A stretch of DNA of 44,688 nt from positions 1 to 44,688 of IMG/VR virus record IMGVR_UViG_3300028536_000003; one strand, written 5' to 3'. A program made the translations under genes and the position numbers. Below the pieces are notes generated by a model. It saw only the letters and a program-made list of their open reading frames with translations. It was not told the DNA's origin and did no database searches. Within the stretch, counting starts at the first letter, position 1. The number at the start of each line of letters is the position of its first letter. This DNA comes from a virus. Below, piece by piece: positions 36,801 through 43,928 of this stretch.

Positions 36801-37120
36801 GGCAATTTCAGCCCGTCGAGCCAATGCGTATTGCGCATTCCGCCGCGCTGCCAGTCGCCGAGTTCTTCGTCTTTGTCGCCAAGCCATAGGCCTAAATTGC
36901 CGGTAACGGTCAACGTCACCACTTCTACATCTATGGGTGGATCACGGTCGCTAACCCAGCGGATAGCCGGAGTCGTATAAAGTTCGGCGCCATTCGGGAG
37001 TGAATCCAGCATCTGCAATTGGCCGGGGCTTGTTACCATCAACGAGTACAACCCATCATCGTGCCGTTTGAGGAATGCAACAGGCGATTGATCAGTTGCT
37101 GGAACTTCTTCGTTATTCAT
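36797..37120 (-). CDS. Ea22/DUF551-like early protein, 107 aa
   Basis: ATG 37120 is used because it overlaps the upstream TGA; 37126 is an alternative. The N-terminus has SPVAFLKRHDDGLYSLMVTS and LPNGAELYTTPA (the G-x-x-LYTxP motif of Ead/Ea22 proteins). The second half, RWVSDRDPPIDVEVVTLTVT and ending NTHWLDGLKLP, is like the DUF551 domain (WxSDxxPPxDxxVL...THWxPLP). A natural fusion of two small phage modules. Confidence 0.65.
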   Translation of the reverse strand: MNNEEVPATDQSPVAFLKRHDDGLYSLMVTSPGQLQMLDSLPNGAELYTTPAIRWVSDRDPPIDVEVVTLTVTGNLGLWLGDKDEELGDWQRGGMRNTHWLDGLKLP

Positions 37121-37536
37121 GTCCAAGCCTCAATTCGTACGGCATATTGTTTCGGTTTTCCACGCTCCTGCGCATATTGCCAAGACACACGCGGGTCATT
37201 GTCCTTGATGCCCATTCGATCCGCCAAACCATCGCGCAAAGCCTTGCAAGCTGATTGCATGTTATCGCCATCGAGAGAGCGCGGGGCAATGCGGATGATT
37301 TGGACTGTACATGGCAACTGTACCGAATCAATCTCCGTTTCGGCCCCCGCCGCGCGATGAACTTTAGTGCGTTTCGATTTCTTGCTCCAATGCTCGCGCA
37401 GATTGGCTACCGAATCCAGGCGCAACGGAAGCTCCACCGAATAACTTTGAAAACTTCTGAAATTCTGCTGCTTGGGATCGGCAATCCGTTTCTTATACGC
37501 TGCGTACTCCGCTTCCGACCATCGCGCGCTAGCCAT
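37117..37536 (-). CDS. rusA: RusA-family Holliday-junction resolvase
   Basis: The 139-residue product fits RusA-like proteins: LPLRLDSVANLREHWSKKSK (core strand and conserved N-x-R-x-HW), LPCTVQIIRIAPRSLDGDNM (acidic pair Asp89/Asp91), SACKALRDGLADRMGIKDND (Asp112/Asp114) and VSWQYAQERGKPKQYAVRIE. Metal-binding Asp residues cut four-way junctions, resolving recombination intermediates before packaging. The frame is open to 37758 but ATG 37536 gives the family length. It lies in the replication operon. Confidence 0.83.
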   Translation of the reverse strand: MASARWSEAEYAAYKKRIADPKQQNFRSFQSYSVELPLRLDSVANLREHWSKKSKRTKVHRAAGAETEIDSVQLPCTVQIIRIAPRSLDGDNMQSACKALRDGLADRMGIKDNDPRVSWQYAQERGKPKQYAVRIEAWT

Positions 37537-37570
37537 TTCCAATCTCCCGCCACGATTTAGCGGCCATGGG

Positions 37571-37858
37571 TTAGGGTGTCGATGGGGCGGCAGACACTTG
37601 CATAACCGGAATATCTTCCAGCACTTCAATGCTGCCGTCCTTATTGACAATGACTTTGCCGGCAATCCAGCCCTGCACCAAAGAGACAATAGCCAGATAT
37701 TCCTGACTCGGCGTCTTGGTGATTTCCTGCCCCGGTCGATAATATTTCCAGACACCATCCCGCAGCGGTTTCGGCAGCTTGAACCAATGCGGAGCGCATC
37801 CCCACATCTTCGGAGGAACCTGTTTATTGCATCCGGGCCAATGGCAAGTATGGCTCAT
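37571..37858 (-). CDS. Conserved Cys/His phage protein, 95 aa
   Basis: The N-terminus reads MSHTCHWPGCNKQVPPKMWG, then CAPHWFKLPKPLRDGVWKYY and RPGQEITKTPSQEYLAIVSL. C-H-x-PGC...C-x-x-HW looks like a small zinc knuckle. This motif series is strongly conserved in proteobacterial phages and prophages, often near replication genes, yet has no known function. Confidence 0.8.
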   Translation of the reverse strand: MSHTCHWPGCNKQVPPKMWGCAPHWFKLPKPLRDGVWKYYRPGQEITKTPSQEYLAIVSLVQGWIAGKVIVNKDGSIEVLEDIPVMQVSAAPSTP

Positions 37859-38076
37859 TCTTCCCCCTCAAAGTAATTTTCGACGCAGACTTCGCAAATT
37901 GGGCCATCTATCTGATCTTCCGAATTCAGACCGAAACGTTTGCAAAGAGCTATGGATGATGTACTGCCGAGTGCGAATGTCTCACCTATTGCAGACCAGC
38001 GCGCAAATTTTCCACAACCGCGAGGACGAGCATTTCGGACAGCGCGCTCTACTAATGCAGTATCAGAAATATCCAT
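37855..38076 (-). CDS. Hypothetical protein, 73 aa
   Basis: ATG 38076 forms a TGATG overlap with the upstream stop, so the longer frame (38223) is not used. MDISDTALVERAVRNARPRG is followed by CGKFARWSAIGETFALGSTS and a final CEVCVENYFEGEE. The C-x-x-C at the end plus two earlier Cys might bind zinc. Similar RGCGKxxRWxxV...SxxLCxxFGLNPD sequences occur in phages; role unknown. Confidence 0.7.
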   Translation of the reverse strand: MDISDTALVERAVRNARPRGCGKFARWSAIGETFALGSTSSIALCKRFGLNSEDQIDGPICEVCVENYFEGEE

Positions 38077-38342
38077 CACTCCCTCCCCGCAACGCCGTCT
38101 GTTTCGGTGGGTGCATCTGGCCCAAACATCCAGTGTGTAGGCGTCCAACCTAAATCCTTTTCGACGCTGCACATTTCTTTCTTGTCGTCGTAAGTGGTCC
38201 AGCCGAATTCCTCGTTCCACCATGAATCCGGGATACGGATTGCATATGACTTGCCGTCAACGAATGTATCCTCTCGTACTGCCCAAAGATCAATAAAGAA
38301 TCTATCTTTCGGCGCACTCTCAATCGGCTTCCACTCGTTCAT
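38076..38342 (-). CDS. DUF551-family protein, 88 aa
   Basis: Starts MNEWKPIESAPKDRFFIDLW and ends near GWTPTHWMFGPDAP, the diagnostic W-x-PI-x-x-AP-x-D and THWxxxxxxP blocks of DUF551 (PF04448). This small beta-rich domain is common in early regions of phages; its function is unknown. No membrane or metal motif. Confidence 0.85.
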   Translation of the reverse strand: MNEWKPIESAPKDRFFIDLWAVREDTFVDGKSYAIRIPDSWWNEEFGWTTYDDKKEMCSVEKDLGWTPTHWMFGPDAPTETDGVAGRE

Positions 38343-38363
38343 CTCGCCTCCCTAAACTCTGCG

Positions 38364-38687
38364 TCACTCTTCATAACATGTGTGTCCATATCCGCCGAAG
38401 TCGCGGGTTTGGCGGGCGGATCGGTAGGCTGATTCAGCTTCACCGGCCCACCAGTAATAGAATGCTCGGATATCCGCGTCCGTGTGATCGCGGACCATGC
38501 GGGCCATCTTCCAGAAGGTGCGAGCGCGCCTCATATCGCCTAGATAGGAAGCTATGGTCTGAGGGTGCAATTCCATCATCGGCACGCCATAGCCGCGTTG
38601 CCAGTACCAAGGGATACCATGCGCCAGATCTGGACGTGGCAGAATATCGGGAGGATTGGCAGCAGCGAGGCGGCGGGGCAAGCTCAT
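38364..38687 (-). CDS. Hypothetical protein, 107 aa
   Basis: ATG 38687 overlaps the helicase stop. Aromatic and Arg-rich: HGIPWYWQRGYGVPMMELHP, then ASYLGDMRRARTFWKMARMV and ADIRAFYYWWAGEAESAYRS. Probably a compact helical protein. Gene coupling suggests a helper of the helicase, but nothing in the sequence proves it. Confidence 0.65.
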   Translation of the reverse strand: MSLPRRLAAANPPDILPRPDLAHGIPWYWQRGYGVPMMELHPQTIASYLGDMRRARTFWKMARMVRDHTDADIRAFYYWWAGEAESAYRSARQTRDFGGYGHTCYEE

Positions 38688-39769
38688 ACAACCACCGTAA
38701 CTCGGTCAGACGCTCGTGTGATGCCCGTATACAAATGCCGCTGCGCATCTTCACGGAATGTAGCCGACTCATCGAATAGCATCACATTAGGCCACTGAGA
38801 GCCTTGAGCTTTGTGAACCGTCAAAGCATAGCCAAAATCGAACTCGTCTGACTCGCGCCGTTCCCAATATTGCAAACTCTTTTCCTTGCCCTTAAAAAAT
38901 TCCTTTCGTACCATCACAGATACTTGCTTGTCGCTTCCTTCCGGTTTCAATGCCATTATCATATCTTTACCGGATTCCTCTGCCTCTAGAGTTTTCCAAA
39001 GTGATCCATTGAGCAGGCCTTTTTCGCGGTTATTACGCAAGCAAACCAGCTTGTCACCCGTCATCGGGTAATCGCCTGCAAACCATTTCAATTCACGGAT
39101 ACGCTTATTCAGACTGCGGCGCGTGTTGTTCATGCCGCATAGCACTTGATCGGCGTCCGCCACCATCCGCTGTCCGACACGGCTACGCGGAATCACACGG
39201 CTTTCACCATAGGCGCCGTATTGCAAAATATCACCGGCACGAATATCCATACTCATGCGAATGATAGGATTGTCAGCGGCCTGACGGTGAATTTCCGACA
39301 GCATGAAGTCGGGATTTTGCGCGGTGAAAAATCCGGTTCCTTTGACGGGCGGCAACTGGAATGGATCGCCAATGACCAAGACTTTTTTGCCGAATGAGAG
39401 AATATCCGCGCCAAGTTCATCATCCACCATTGACACTTCATCTACGACAAGCACGTCGGCGTCGCGCATTAGGCTTTCGCGGTTCAACTTGAAAATCGGC
39501 TGCCCGCGTTTTTCCTGCTCAAATTTGTAGATGAGACTATGGAGTGTACTGGCTTCGGCGCAGCCTTTAGACCTCAAGACGAGGGCTGCTTTGCCGGTGA
39601 ACGTAGCGTATAAGACTATGCGCGCCATCTGCTGCACTTCTTTGGCAATCGTCGTCTTGCCAGTACCGGCGAAACCAAAAAGACGAAATACCTGATCGGA
39701 TTTATTTCCAGCCTTTAGCCATTTTTCAATTTCAGCCAAGGCATCAGATTGTTGCGCCGACCAACTCAC
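38684..39769 (-). CDS. SF1 DNA helicase, RecD/Dda type
   Basis: The 361-residue helicase shows all main SF1B motifs. Walker A GFAGTGKTT lies at residues 32-40, followed by the Ia region YATFTGKAALVLRSKGCAEA, Walker B VLVVDEVSMVDDE and motif III LVIGDPFQLPPVKG. The late SH3-like/UvrD_C_2 end is DFGYALTVHKAQGSQWPNVM and LYTGITRASDRVTVVV. It resembles T4 Dda and RecD2 without the long N-terminal domain. A 5'-3' translocase for replication or recombination fits. GTG start overlaps the previous TGA. Confidence 0.92.
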   Translation of the reverse strand: MSWSAQQSDALAEIEKWLKAGNKSDQVFRLFGFAGTGKTTIAKEVQQMARIVLYATFTGKAALVLRSKGCAEASTLHSLIYKFEQEKRGQPIFKLNRESLMRDADVLVVDEVSMVDDELGADILSFGKKVLVIGDPFQLPPVKGTGFFTAQNPDFMLSEIHRQAADNPIIRMSMDIRAGDILQYGAYGESRVIPRSRVGQRMVADADQVLCGMNNTRRSLNKRIRELKWFAGDYPMTGDKLVCLRNNREKGLLNGSLWKTLEAEESGKDMIMALKPEGSDKQVSVMVRKEFFKGKEKSLQYWERRESDEFDFGYALTVHKAQGSQWPNVMLFDESATFREDAQRHLYTGITRASDRVTVVV

Positions 39770-40500
39770 AATTCCGCCTCATCCTTCCCGCGCGGGATAG
39801 AGGTTTTGGGAACATGCCCATTCGGGGAAGTTGGTTTATATAGAGCATCGAATGGAGTCCACCCCAAGTTTAGCCTATTGATTATCGTGGGCGCCTTTAT
39901 GCCGCTTTTCCGAGACCATTGAGCCATGCTCAATTTTTCTCCCTCAAATTCAAGATAGCGGTTTCTTGATGTATTGTTTTGTTGAGTTATCGCATCAGCG
40001 AAATAGCAATTGGACGGGCCATAATCTTTAGTGCCATTTTTTCTTTCTATTGAAAGCCCAAGCGCATACCCATTCTCTGAAGCCCATTTATAGAAGACAG
40101 AACGAATATGCCACTCCGAGCAGACGCCTATTCCTTTAGCGCCGTAATATTTGAAATGATCGCATTTTTGGTTGTAACACCGCCTATGCATATTGCTGAA
40201 TAGAATCGATAATTTTTTCCCATACTGATATGGGATGCGGCGCCTTTCTCTTGCTTCTTTACAGTTATTAGCGTGGGCCAGTTTTGCCAAGCAACCACAG
40301 CTTTTTTGGGATCTTTTGCGCAGCCGCCAACTAGTTGTCAGTGCAGAGCCGCCGCATTCGCATTTGCAAAACCATTTGATATGCGTTCTGCCCTTGGCGT
40401 TCTTTTCTCTAACCATTTTTACAACGGTAAGAAGCCCATAGATTTTGCCGGTCTGATCTAAAAAGTCAGATCTCATTTCGGGCAATTCCATTTCGTTCAT
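39766..40500 (-). CDS. HNH/AP2-type homing-endonuclease-like protein, 244 aa
   Basis: Layout of free-standing phage homing endonucleases: TGKIYGLLTVVKMVREKNAK, then WFCKCECGGSALTTSWRLRK and QKSCGCLAK (zinc knuckle C-x-C-x-C...C-x-C). LFSNMHRRCYNQKCDHFKYY, GAKGIGVCSEW and LSIERKNGTKDYGPSNCYFA form the HNH-like core (x-IERxNxxxxYxPxNCxxA). A C-terminal NUMOD-like helix-turn-helix (LSMAQWSRKSGIKAPTIINR) follows. It separates the Cro module from the helicase as a mobile insertion would, though it keeps ATGA overlaps. Likely nicks or cuts competing phage genomes. Confidence 0.75.
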   Translation of the reverse strand: MNEMELPEMRSDFLDQTGKIYGLLTVVKMVREKNAKGRTHIKWFCKCECGGSALTTSWRLRKRSQKSCGCLAKLAHANNCKEARERRRIPYQYGKKLSILFSNMHRRCYNQKCDHFKYYGAKGIGVCSEWHIRSVFYKWASENGYALGLSIERKNGTKDYGPSNCYFADAITQQNNTSRNRYLEFEGEKLSMAQWSRKSGIKAPTIINRLNLGWTPFDALYKPTSPNGHVPKTSIPRGKDEAEL

Positions 40501-40655
40501 TTCTGCCCCCGAGAAACACGCTTATCTTTGGCTTTAGCCTCTAACTCTCTGTACAAATCCACGCATGCACGGACGATACGCGACTTTTCTGCCGGATCAG
40601 TTGCCGTTTTCAGTTCCTGCAACAGACCGTGCAATTGTTCGTTGAATTCGATCAT
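40497..40655 (-). CDS. Small helical protein, 52 aa
   Basis: ATG 40655 overlaps the Cro stop and its TGA overlaps the next ATG. MIEFNEQLHGLLQELKTATD is acidic/helical, the end basic (LEAKAKDKRVSRGQK). It may be a small partner of the regulator; unrecognised. Confidence 0.6.
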   Translation of the reverse strand: MIEFNEQLHGLLQELKTATDPAEKSRIVRACVDLYRELEAKAKDKRVSRGQK

Positions 40656-40846
40656 TTCGCCTGTCTCTGCGCTAGTCTAACCGCCTCAGTCACCCGATCC
40701 GCACGCAATAGGGCGGCAATCACACGATCCTCAATACGAGGCGGCAGTTCATCCGGCCAGCCATATATAGCCTGATGCTTAATCCCAATGGCCTGAGCCA
40801 GATTCAGGACTGTCCCGAAAAACTTGATAGCGCGCGCTTTCTCCAT
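40652..40846 (-). CDS. Cro-like repressor (P22 Cro/YdaS type)
   Basis: I start at ATG 40846 (64 aa) because the longer frame to 40969 runs through the promoter region. KARAIKFFGTVLNLAQAIGI with KHQAIYGW and DELPPRIEDRVIAALL is the pattern of P22-Cro-type HTH proteins (FGTxxxLAxAIGIxxQAIxxW..xPxxxxxRI). It should bind the dyads in 40847-40984 and repress its own promoter and the divergent one. First gene of the early/replication operon. No CI-sized repressor is found nearby. Confidence 0.85.
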   Translation of the reverse strand: MEKARAIKFFGTVLNLAQAIGIKHQAIYGWPDELPPRIEDRVIAALLRADRVTEAVRLAQRQAK

Positions 40847-40880
40847 AATCCGAGTATGCCAGCAGGATAATGCTTGCGCA

Positions 40881-40909
40881 ACTATAGTTAAATTGTCCGA
40901 ATAGAACAA
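40881..40909 (-). promoter_or_regulatory. Promoter of the cro/replication operon
   Basis: On the minus strand TTGTTC (40909-40904), 17-base spacer, TATAGT (40886-40881). This leaves a leader of about 30 bases before the cro ATG. Each box matches consensus at four or five positions. Confidence 0.65.
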
Positions 40910-40920
40910 TGAAATATGCT
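40893..40920 (+). promoter_or_regulatory. Promoter of the divergent + operon
   Basis: TTGTCC (40893-40898), 16-base spacer, TATGCT (40915-40920). It overlaps the minus promoter and its -10 touches the CTTGCAA dyad, so both directions could not be used freely at once. Confidence 0.5.
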
Positions 40921-40984
40921 TGCAAGTGCAATTGCAAGGCGATAGGATGGCCTCACTGAAGTGATGCATATCTACGGAGCGCCC

Positions 40985-41134
40985 ATGAAGACCGAAAGCC
41001 AGTTAGCCGAGAAAATCGAAGCCTGCCGCCGAGCGATGGTGGATGCGGCAAATTCCGGTGATTACGAAGCGTATATCTACGCCGAGGACTTGCTGCTCGG
41101 CGCGGAACAGGATATGTACGAACTCACCGCATAA
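40985..41134 (+). CDS. Small helical protein, 49 aa
   Basis: First gene of the + block; ATG 40985 follows GGAG (40976-40979). MKTESQLAEKIEACRRAMVD continues as one or two acidic helices (DYEAYIYAEDLLLGAEQDMY). No motif; could act as a small regulator or antirestriction-type acidic protein. Confidence 0.6.
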   Translation: MKTESQLAEKIEACRRAMVDAANSGDYEAYIYAEDLLLGAEQDMYELTA

Positions 41135-41168
41135 TCACTGAAGAAGCAGAACGAATTGGAGAAGGCAG

Positions 41169-41396
41169 ATGGCGAAGAGTGTTACATGGCGCATTTGGAG
41201 CAGAAAACGGAATGCCTATTTCTCCGATTTCGTAGTTGATGACCGCAGCCATACCCACGGGGAGTGGGAGGATAAAGCGCATCGCGCGAAATCATTTTCT
41301 ACCTTTGATACCGCAACTTTATTCATGCGCTCGTTATCGTATGCGGATTGCGAGAAAGTCTCGGAATACGAAGTATTGGAATGCACCGCCGCCTAA
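41169..41396 (+). CDS. Hypothetical protein, 75 aa
   Basis: GGAGAAGG at 41158 precedes ATG 41169. Basic aromatic start (MAKSVTWRIWSRKRNAYFSD), His-rich middle (DRSHTHGEWEDKAHR), then YADCEKVSEYEVLECTAA. Small alpha/beta protein, unrecognised. Confidence 0.65.
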   Translation: MAKSVTWRIWSRKRNAYFSDFVVDDRSHTHGEWEDKAHRAKSFSTFDTATLFMRSLSYADCEKVSEYEVLECTAA

Positions 41397-41419
41397 CCGC
41401 CCGCACTGAGGGAGTAGAA

Positions 41420-41647
41420 ATGAACCGCCAAGCAAACGTCCATTCAACAGTGATCGAACAGGGCCATTCCATTCTCTGCATCGACTACTGGCTCTCCCCT
41501 TTCGACGCCGATGACTTCGATATCCGCCGAGTTGAAATGCTCGGCGACAAGAGGGCGCGGAATCTGCTGGGCGCGTGTCAGAGGCACAAACCGTGGATGG
41601 ATTTGTGCGTGGCGGCTGTTGTGAGGCAGATCGGTATCGACGGGTGA
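41420..41647 (+). CDS. Hypothetical protein, 75 aa
   Basis: GAGGGAG lies just before ATG 41420, preferred over 41348 which overlaps the preceding gene. MNRQANVHSTVIEQGHSILC is followed by IDYWLSPFDADDFDIRRVEM and a basic helix. No family. Couples by GTGA to the next gene. Confidence 0.65.
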   Translation: MNRQANVHSTVIEQGHSILCIDYWLSPFDADDFDIRRVEMLGDKRARNLLGACQRHKPWMDLCVAAVVRQIGIDG

Positions 41648-41925
41648 GCACTGTTCTGGTCAATGGCGAGATTCTAGCCAAGCGCGGCGTGTTCAAGGCG
41701 TTCCGCGAATGGATCAATGCCACGTATTCCGATCAGCATATGTTTGCTCTTCAGAATAAAGGAATTTGGCGTGCCGGTGATCGCAACCAATACGGCAATC
41801 GTACCCGTCTCTATGGCGATTGGCTCTACCATCAAGATCGCGGCATGTTCAATGAATGGCTCTGGCGTGCTTTGCAGGGGCGAGATTGCGAAGGATTCGA
41901 TTACAAAGCATGGCTGGCCGATTAA
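41644..41925 (+). CDS. Hypothetical protein, 93 aa
   Basis: GTG 41644 in a GTGA overlap. Aromatic protein: VFKAFREWINATYSDQHMFA, TRLYGDWLYHQDRGMFNEWL, ending DYKAWLAD. Many Trp/Tyr/Phe and Arg suggest a small stable fold. Similar sequences occur as early phage orphans; function unknown. Confidence 0.65.
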   Translation: MSTVLVNGEILAKRGVFKAFREWINATYSDQHMFALQNKGIWRAGDRNQYGNRTRLYGDWLYHQDRGMFNEWLWRALQGRDCEGFDYKAWLAD

Positions 41926-41952
41926 CCGACACCACCGCAGCACGAGGGGAAA

Positions 41953-42300
41953 ATGATGAGTGAACATACAGCGACGCCGTGGCATGTGGGCCTGCATAAC
42001 CGCGTAATCGGCGCTACGAGTCAAAGAGTCGCCCTGTGCGATGACAACGAACTGACGGCAGGTTCTGCGAACGCGGCCTTCATCGTCACAGCCTGCAACT
42101 CCCACGCCGCCCTCACCCAGCAGCGCGACGAACTGGCGGCGGCTTTGGAATTCTATGCCGATTCAACTCGCTATCAGGGGCCGAATCAGCGGGCGAATGG
42201 ATCGGATAAATTCACGCAAGAGGGCCAGCCATACCGCATGGATGCAACACGAGACGGCGGAGACATCGCCCGCGCCGCACTGGCCAAGGTCAAGCCGTGA
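41953..42300 (+). CDS. Early phage protein of the TPWHxG / ANAxFIVxACN type, 115 aa
   Basis: GAGGGGAAA precedes ATG 41953 (or 41956). The blocks ATPWHVGLHNRVIGATSQRV and GSANAAFIVTACNSHAALTQ, then QRDELAAALEFYADS, form a pattern very common in phage early regions and usually left as hypothetical or Ead/Ea22-like. The tail is polar and variable. Role unknown. Confidence 0.78.
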   Translation: MMSEHTATPWHVGLHNRVIGATSQRVALCDDNELTAGSANAAFIVTACNSHAALTQQRDELAAALEFYADSTRYQGPNQRANGSDKFTQEGQPYRMDATRDGGDIARAALAKVKP

Positions 42301-42476
42301 GCCGCCATCTTCCTGATCCAGTCGAATTAAGCGAGAGCCGAATCGACAGGCTTGAAGCTCTCTATATCGATGACCGGACCTGCATGCTCTGTCAGAAGCG
42401 CGTGGATTACGAACTGATATGCATGAGTCATGATGGGCCGGCCATGTGCGAAGAGTGCGCCGGTATAGCACCATGA
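42297..42476 (+). CDS. Small zinc-finger protein, 59 aa
   Basis: GTG 42297 overlaps the upstream TGA. Residues 27-56 contain TCMLCQKRVDYELICM and AMCEECAG: two C-x-x-C pairs separated by about 20 residues, a treble-clef or ribbon-like zinc site. Charged helical N-terminus. May bind DNA or a host protein. Confidence 0.65.
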   Translation: MSRHLPDPVELSESRIDRLEALYIDDRTCMLCQKRVDYELICMSHDGPAMCEECAGIAP

Positions 42477-42568
42477 CCCACCTCTTCGCCGCCTACTTCA
42501 TCGCCACCGCTATCACCTTCTACGTGCATGTGTTGCGGGATATTCGCACGCAAGACCGGACCCGATAA
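42473..42568 (+). CDS. Single-span membrane peptide, 31 aa
   Basis: ATGA overlap with the previous gene. MTHLFAAYFIATAITFYVHV is one hydrophobic helix, followed by a basic cytoplasmic tail (LRDIRTQDRTR). It is the last gene before a strong terminator. Unknown role. Confidence 0.5.
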   Translation: MTHLFAAYFIATAITFYVHVLRDIRTQDRTR

Positions 42569-42593
42569 ACTCCCCCTGTCGGTTCCGATGATT

Positions 42594-42618
42594 GGCCCGG
42601 CTTTGTCGGGCCTTTTTT
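42594..42618 (+). terminator. Strong intrinsic terminator
   Basis: GGCCCG (42594-42599) pairs with CGGGCC (42607-42612) around a 7-base loop and is followed by TTTTTT. It ends the + operon and its U-run overlaps the stop codon of the convergent minus gene. Confidence 0.92.
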
Positions 42619-42805
42619 ATTTTGGCGCCAGATCTACCCGGTATTCTCTCTCGAATTCACGACAAGCCCGCTCCCACTCCGCCTGCGCCTTAGTCCAGGC
42701 GGAATCAGGCAATGCACCGCGCTCTCTCAGATCGCGGGCACGGCGGTAGACTTCGGCGGCTTGGTCGTGGGCGGTGAGGTGGGCGGAGTTATCCGGCACC
42801 GACAT
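42617..42805 (-). CDS. Hypothetical helical protein, 62 aa
   Basis: ATG 42805 overlaps the end of the zinc-ribbon gene. MSVPDNSAHLTAHDQAAEVY and RRARDLRERGALPDSAWTKA then QAEWERACREFEREYRVDL: highly charged, fully helical. Its TAA sits in the T-run of the convergent terminator. No function recognised. Confidence 0.6.
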   Translation of the reverse strand: MSVPDNSAHLTAHDQAAEVYRRARDLRERGALPDSAWTKAQAEWERACREFEREYRVDLAPK

Positions 42806-43133
42806 TCTCCGCAAACATCCGCGCTGACTCCGGCCCGGCATAAACGAAACCCGCCGAACCCGCCGAACCCGCCGAACAGAATAACGATCCGCGCCTATGG
42901 TTAAACGGGTATCCGTGACAGCTACAGGTCGTGTCCTTGGCTTCCTTGCCGCTGGATCGGTACTTGTCTACGCACAGATGTCCGTCGCATGCCGGACACT
43001 TGGCCCACTTGCGGATGACGTACTGATCGGGATGTTTAGCGCGGTGGAAACGATGGCCGTACAAGCGGCAGTTGCGATGACGGCAGCGGACGGAATATCC
43101 GCGCTTATATCTGACGCCGCGCTGGACTCTCAC
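42789..43133 (-). CDS. Zinc-ribbon protein, 114 aa
   Basis: GTG 43133 overlaps the previous stop. The N-terminal half is very basic (MRVQRGVRYKRGYSVRCRHR, NCRLYGHRFHRAKHPDQYVI). It is followed by KCPACDGHLCVDKYRSSGKE and TTCSCHGYPFNHRRGSLFC. At least eight Cys and several His suggest one or two zinc sites. The C-terminus holds a GSA tripeptide repeat encoded by three 9-bp units. It follows the adenine methyltransferase and may share its DNA target. Similar basic zinc-ribbon proteins accompany phage methylases, but the function is unproven. Confidence 0.68.
   Translation of the reverse strand: MRVQRGVRYKRGYSVRCRHRNCRLYGHRFHRAKHPDQYVIRKWAKCPACDGHLCVDKYRSSGKEAKDTTCSCHGYPFNHRRGSLFCSAGSAGSAGFVYAGPESARMFAENVGAG
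42849..42875 (-). repeat. 9-bp tandem repeat, three copies
   Basis: The unit acccgccga is perfectly repeated three times and encodes (SAG)3 in the zinc-ribbon protein. Such short perfect repeats can change copy number by slippage without shifting the frame. Confidence 0.9.
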
Positions 43134-43231
43134 GGTTTCCAGAGTCCGAGCCACCAAGCGCCCGCCAACACAAGCAGAACTATGGCGGTTGCGGCGCAGA
43201 TGATGGCGCAGACGGTTAGGGCGAGGATCAT
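43130..43231 (-). CDS. Single-span membrane peptide, 33 aa
   Basis: ATG 43231 overlaps the methyltransferase TGA and the stop overlaps the zinc-ribbon GTG. MILALTVCAIICAATAIVLL continues VLAGAWWLGLWKP, one long hydrophobic helix with a Trp-rich end. Its exact overlaps within the operon support translation. Confidence 0.5.
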   Translation of the reverse strand: MILALTVCAIICAATAIVLLVLAGAWWLGLWKP

Positions 43232-43680
43232 GCGGCCACCAGTCGAGTTTCATGCGCACCAGGTCCGCGCCAGACCACAATGCAACTATCGCAAGATCCG
43301 GTGAAGCCGCCGCGCGTGCCGTCGAGCCTCATGAACGAAACGCGCTTACGGATGCATCTTACCTCTACCGCCTCACCGATCACGCAGGAATGCCACCAAT
43401 CGCCTCGGCAACGGAACGGGATCAAGGCAACGACGATCTTACCGGGCCGCGCCTCGGCTCTCATGCGGCGTACACACGGCGCTAACTTGTGGCCATAGGG
43501 CGGATTTGCAAATATGACTTGTCCGTCCCATTGTTCAGGCGCTAAGGCATCCTTCAAATAGCGCGGCACTCTCTTGGTTTGTTCGTCGGCAAAGGCGTCC
43601 AAGTCGAACCCGAACTCAGCATGCAACGGATCGAATATCTCCGGCGGCGTCTGCCACCGCTCTTGCTGGTTGTCGGTCAC
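43228..43680 (-). CDS. dam: Phage Dam-type DNA N6-adenine methyltransferase
   Basis: GTG 43680 (GTGA overlap) gives 150 residues. WQTPPEIFDPLHAEFGFDLD is the family opener (TPxxLFxxLxxEFxFDLDA) and NPPYG at 59-63 is the catalytic DPPY-type motif. IVVALIPFRCRGDWW and a C-terminal GSCDSCIVVWRGP follow. It belongs to the small phage Dam family (PF05869-like), which methylates adenine in short sites using SAM. It likely protects phage DNA from host restriction. Confidence 0.88.
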   Translation of the reverse strand: MTDNQQERWQTPPEIFDPLHAEFGFDLDAFADEQTKRVPRYLKDALAPEQWDGQVIFANPPYGHKLAPCVRRMRAEARPGKIVVALIPFRCRGDWWHSCVIGEAVEVRCIRKRVSFMRLDGTRGGFTGSCDSCIVVWRGPGAHETRLVAA

Positions 43681-43928
43681 TTCGGCATTCCCCAAGTCAT
43701 CACCGGGATTGGCATTGCGCAAAGGAATTCAACGTAAGCGCGACCTTTATCGGTCAGGTGCCATTTCGGCTCCTGAGTGGGGTTCACCTCAAGCAATTGC
43801 ATATCGGCCAGTTCAATAATAAACGGCTTTTCGGGGATACTACCGGCATCAATTCTGCCCGCTTCATTCTTGAAGTCGTCTGGCGAATATAAATAGTGAA
43901 GCATGATGCGGATTTGGAAGGGGCTCAT
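43677..43928 (-). CDS. Conserved winged-helix-like phage protein, 83 aa
   Basis: ATG 43928 overlaps the regulator stop, preferred to the upstream start. MSPFQIRIMLHYLYSPDDFK, FIIELADMQLLEVNPTQEPK and WHLTDKGRAYVEFLCAMPIP give the helix-helix-wing plan of a small winged HTH. The closing LTxxGxAYVxxLxxxPxPV...MP is very common in phages. Possibly a regulator accessory. Confidence 0.75.
   Translation of the reverse strand: MSPFQIRIMLHYLYSPDDFKNEAGRIDAGSIPEKPFIIELADMQLLEVNPTQEPKWHLTDKGRAYVEFLCAMPIPVMTWGMPK

Larger units (their letters stand above)
40874..40938. promoter_or_regulatory. Dyad operators in the cro control region
   Basis: CTTGCAA (40919-40925), GTGCAA and TTGCAAG (40932-40938) form a 20-base dyad with 7-base arms. 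A related site TTGCGCAA lies at 40874-40881. The two flank the overlapping promoters, an arrangement suited to Cro-family control. Confidence 0.65.
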
